Assembly: GCA_029204225.1 (NCBI GenBank)
Contig: CM055114.1
Span: 19,271,273-19,335,272 of the forward strand
Reading direction: 5' to 3'
Length of the DNA stretch: 64,000 nt
Source of the DNA: Diphasiastrum complanatum
Taxonomy: Eukaryota > Streptophyta > Lycopodiopsida > Lycopodiales > Lycopodiaceae
The notes beneath the pieces were generated by a model. It was given only the letters and a program-made list of their open reading frames with translations, had not been told where the DNA came from and did no database searches. Made by a program: the position numbers and the translations under genes. Below are positions 61,886-64,000 of this stretch, one piece after another (position 1 is the first letter of the stretch; each line of letters begins with the position of its first letter).

Positions 61886-62750
61886 TTAAACTCTGTACTT
61901 AGAATAACATGAGATCATCCAAAAACTATAATCCTCATCAAAAGTTAGATTAACTTGCCTGTCTCCTTGATTTCTCTTCTTTTTGTAGCAATCACTTGCA
62001 AAATGACCTTTGATGCCATAATAGAAGCAGTTCAATTTAGACCTATCTTTCTTCTTACCAAAAGAAGAAGACTCACCATCATTTTGTCCTTTAGACCACT
62101 TGCCCTTACCTTTTCCCTTGAACTTGCCTTTGATGAACATGGCCTCCTCATCTTAAGATGTCGATGTAGATCCACCTCTTGCTTGAAGCCTATATTCCTC
62201 GTTGATCAAGATCTCTTGAAGATCCACCAAACTTGGCAAATTTTTTTGAATAGTAAGTCTTTGTTCAATGTTAGCATGAGCACCCAACAGACCACTAAGA
62301 ATAACTTGAACAAGCTCTCCTTCCTTAATGCTCTCATCAATGCAAGCTAACCCATCACTTAAAGCCTTTGCTCTCAAAACAAAAGTATTAGGATTCTCTT
62401 CTTTCTTTTGTATGCTTTGAAGGATTTGTCTTCTTAGATTCAACGCTCTAGATGTAGACTTGGATTCATAAAGCTTCTTCAAAGCTTCCCAAGCCTCTCG
62501 ACATGAATTGCTCTTACCAATATCCTTGAGTAGCTCATTGGTAACATTCGTCTTGATCATGTGTAGAGCTTTATTTGCTCTCTTGTCATACCTCACTTGA
62601 TTGTGTTGAACCAAGGGTCTCTCCTCCAAACCTACAACAATATCCATCAACTCATATATTTCAAGACTTGATTCCATTCTCACCTTCCATGTAGAGTAGT
62701 TGGATGAGGTTGTCAATGTCTTCCAACATGAATGCACTCATTGTAGCCAT
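61886..62750 (-). pseudogene. Gag of copia E
   Basis: Minus strand, start near 62750. NYSTWKVRMESSLEIYELMD, ANKALHMIKTNVTNELLKDI, CREAWEALKKLYESKSTSRA and EGELVQVILSGLLG are copia gag (UBN2-type) blocks, similar to gag of copia D. A TAA at 62150-62152 splits the frame; the next part is Lys/Gly-rich and contains CFYYGIKGHFASDC, a CCHC knuckle whose second Cys is Tyr. A frameshift near 62740 separates the ATG from the rest. Confidence 0.8.
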
Positions 62751-62755
62751 GTTGC

Positions 62756-64000
62756 AATGACCTGATCTTTCTCTTTCAACATGTTCCAATGCAAAAAGCA
62801 CTCTTTGAACAACAACAATTTTTTTCCAAAAAGAAATGACAACGATATTGAACCTATAAATTATCTTATAGCACTTATCACTAGAAAATCAACACATAGA
62901 ATGAAGAAATCTTGATCAACCTATGATCTACCAACAATATAATGAATCTTGCCATTTCCTAAGATTGAAACACACTCTATGGAGGTCCAACAACCTCAAA
63001 AAATAGAGATCCAATCAAAATTAGATTTTTGACAAAATAAAAAAAAGATTGAATCTTCTAATTTCTTCATGCAATTGCCTAAAACTTGATATAGAATATT
63101 GTAGCCTCCAATGAAACCTTCCCAATGCATAAAAAATCAGCCAATTCCAGTAAACCAAGTGTGAAATCATAATTCATCATGTTCATAAACCTAAATTGCG
63201 TTTTGACGTACAAAAAATCAATTCTACACATGCAAAATTCATTTGAATCTACTAAACTCGATCTCCTAGTATTTCCCTCACTTTTAAAAGTGGTAATCCA
63301 AATGCTTTTAGACTAATATAAGTTTGAGAAATCAAACTCTAAGTCTAATATGAAAATTGGCCTCAATTGCCAAATAAACAAACATATCCAAAATATCAAA
63401 CTAGTTGACAATTTCTCACAAGTAACACACAACATCACTAAGGAGACATACAATCTTTCTGTGTCAAACTAATAGATCATCGACTCCATCATTTGTTGGA
63501 GTTCTAATCTTCTCCTACTCATCCCTTCACCCTCCTTCTACACTCAAGAATTCTCTCTCTCAGAATCAGTTTGCAGAACTACATGCAATATAAGAAACAG
63601 TCAGAACTACAAAGCTATCGCTAGGCCTACGGTCTAACCGAAGGGAACCGTTAAATCAATGTTTACGGAGAAGCACGACTCAAACCGCAAACCGCAAGGG
63701 AGTCGTTAAAATTCGTAGGTTACCATCTACGAGCACTTGCGGAATCCCGTCGACCACCGCAAGTGACTTTCTTACGATCTCCTACAAATGACTAGAGTCA
63801 ACTCTCCTCAACCGTTTTTTTTTAAACGTAAGCAACCTACTTACAATTATCAATGAAGTCGACCAGCAACGACGATTTACGAGTTCCTACGAAGTCAACT
63901 AACAACAGTTGACCCATCTCATTGTTTAGCTCCATAAGTTATCACTTACGATTATCGACAAAGGAAGCAAACTATCACCTACAAGGCAAACCATCAACAG
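62756..64000. other. Non-coding flank, possible 5' LTR and leader of copia E
   Basis: No open frames. If copia E is minus strand, its leader and 5' LTR should lie here, but I found neither the initiator-Met primer site nor a copy of the 61022 LTR start. From about 63600 the sequence becomes richer in CpG (ttacgag, gtcgac, acgaag), resembling 61500-61870 in word use. Confidence 0.4.

Overview
This is a plant nuclear window made almost entirely of transposable-element sequence around one host gene. The plant signs are spliced exons with introns up to 8.3 kb, chromodomain Ty3/gypsy and Ty1/copia elements primed by initiator-Met-type sites, a DUF659 hAT relic, and a DWNN-CCHC-RING gene of the PQT3/RBBP6 family. 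The very long, repeat-filled introns and nested LTR elements suggest a large plant genome; I cannot name the species.

Layout. 1-6.6 kb: a plus-strand chromovirus (Ty3/gypsy with C-terminal chromodomain) whose 5' leader holds four copies of a 446-bp repeat and which has lost protease and the first part of RT. 6.6-9.5 kb: relics of a second gypsy lineage (gag pieces on both strands and a coiled-coil ORF). 9.5-13.2 kb: a minus-strand chromovirus, complete from its 3' LTR back to protease and truncated there. 13.7-33.8 kb: the host gene on the minus strand. Thirteen coding exons join in phase and encode 568 visible residues: DWNN, CCHC, RING and a second CCHC. Its C-terminal end is not in the visible exons. 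Its introns hold a LINE relic, a hAT/DUF659 relic, a solo LTR, a decayed chromovirus containing a near-perfect 38-bp hairpin, and several diverged duplications. 33.8-38.9 kb: upstream region of the gene with a minisatellite, then sequence with little recognisable content and a LINE-like relic.

38.9-60 kb is a nest. A copia LTR (A) is followed by a plus-strand gypsy LTR with primer site (B), then a minus-strand gypsy element (C), which is split by an intact 6.2-kb copia element (D; 682-bp LTRs differing at two positions, TATAG target duplication, 1,322-codon ORF). On the far side come the rest of C, a gag fragment assigned to B, then RT/RNase H and the 3' LTR of copia A. 61-62.8 kb: pieces of a further copia element (E).

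The least familiar content is in the non-chromoviral gypsy lineage (C, B and the 6.6-9.5 kb relics). Its gag carries four successive zinc-knuckle motifs. Element C also has a roughly 890-codon extra reading frame of unrecognised function (variable N-terminal region, Pro/Ser/Thr linker, long coiled coil, C-terminal domain) between pol and the 3' LTR. A relic with the same linker-plus-coiled-coil layout lies at 8.6-9.5 kb. D is the only element here that looks able to encode all of its own proteins; everything else except the host gene is decayed.
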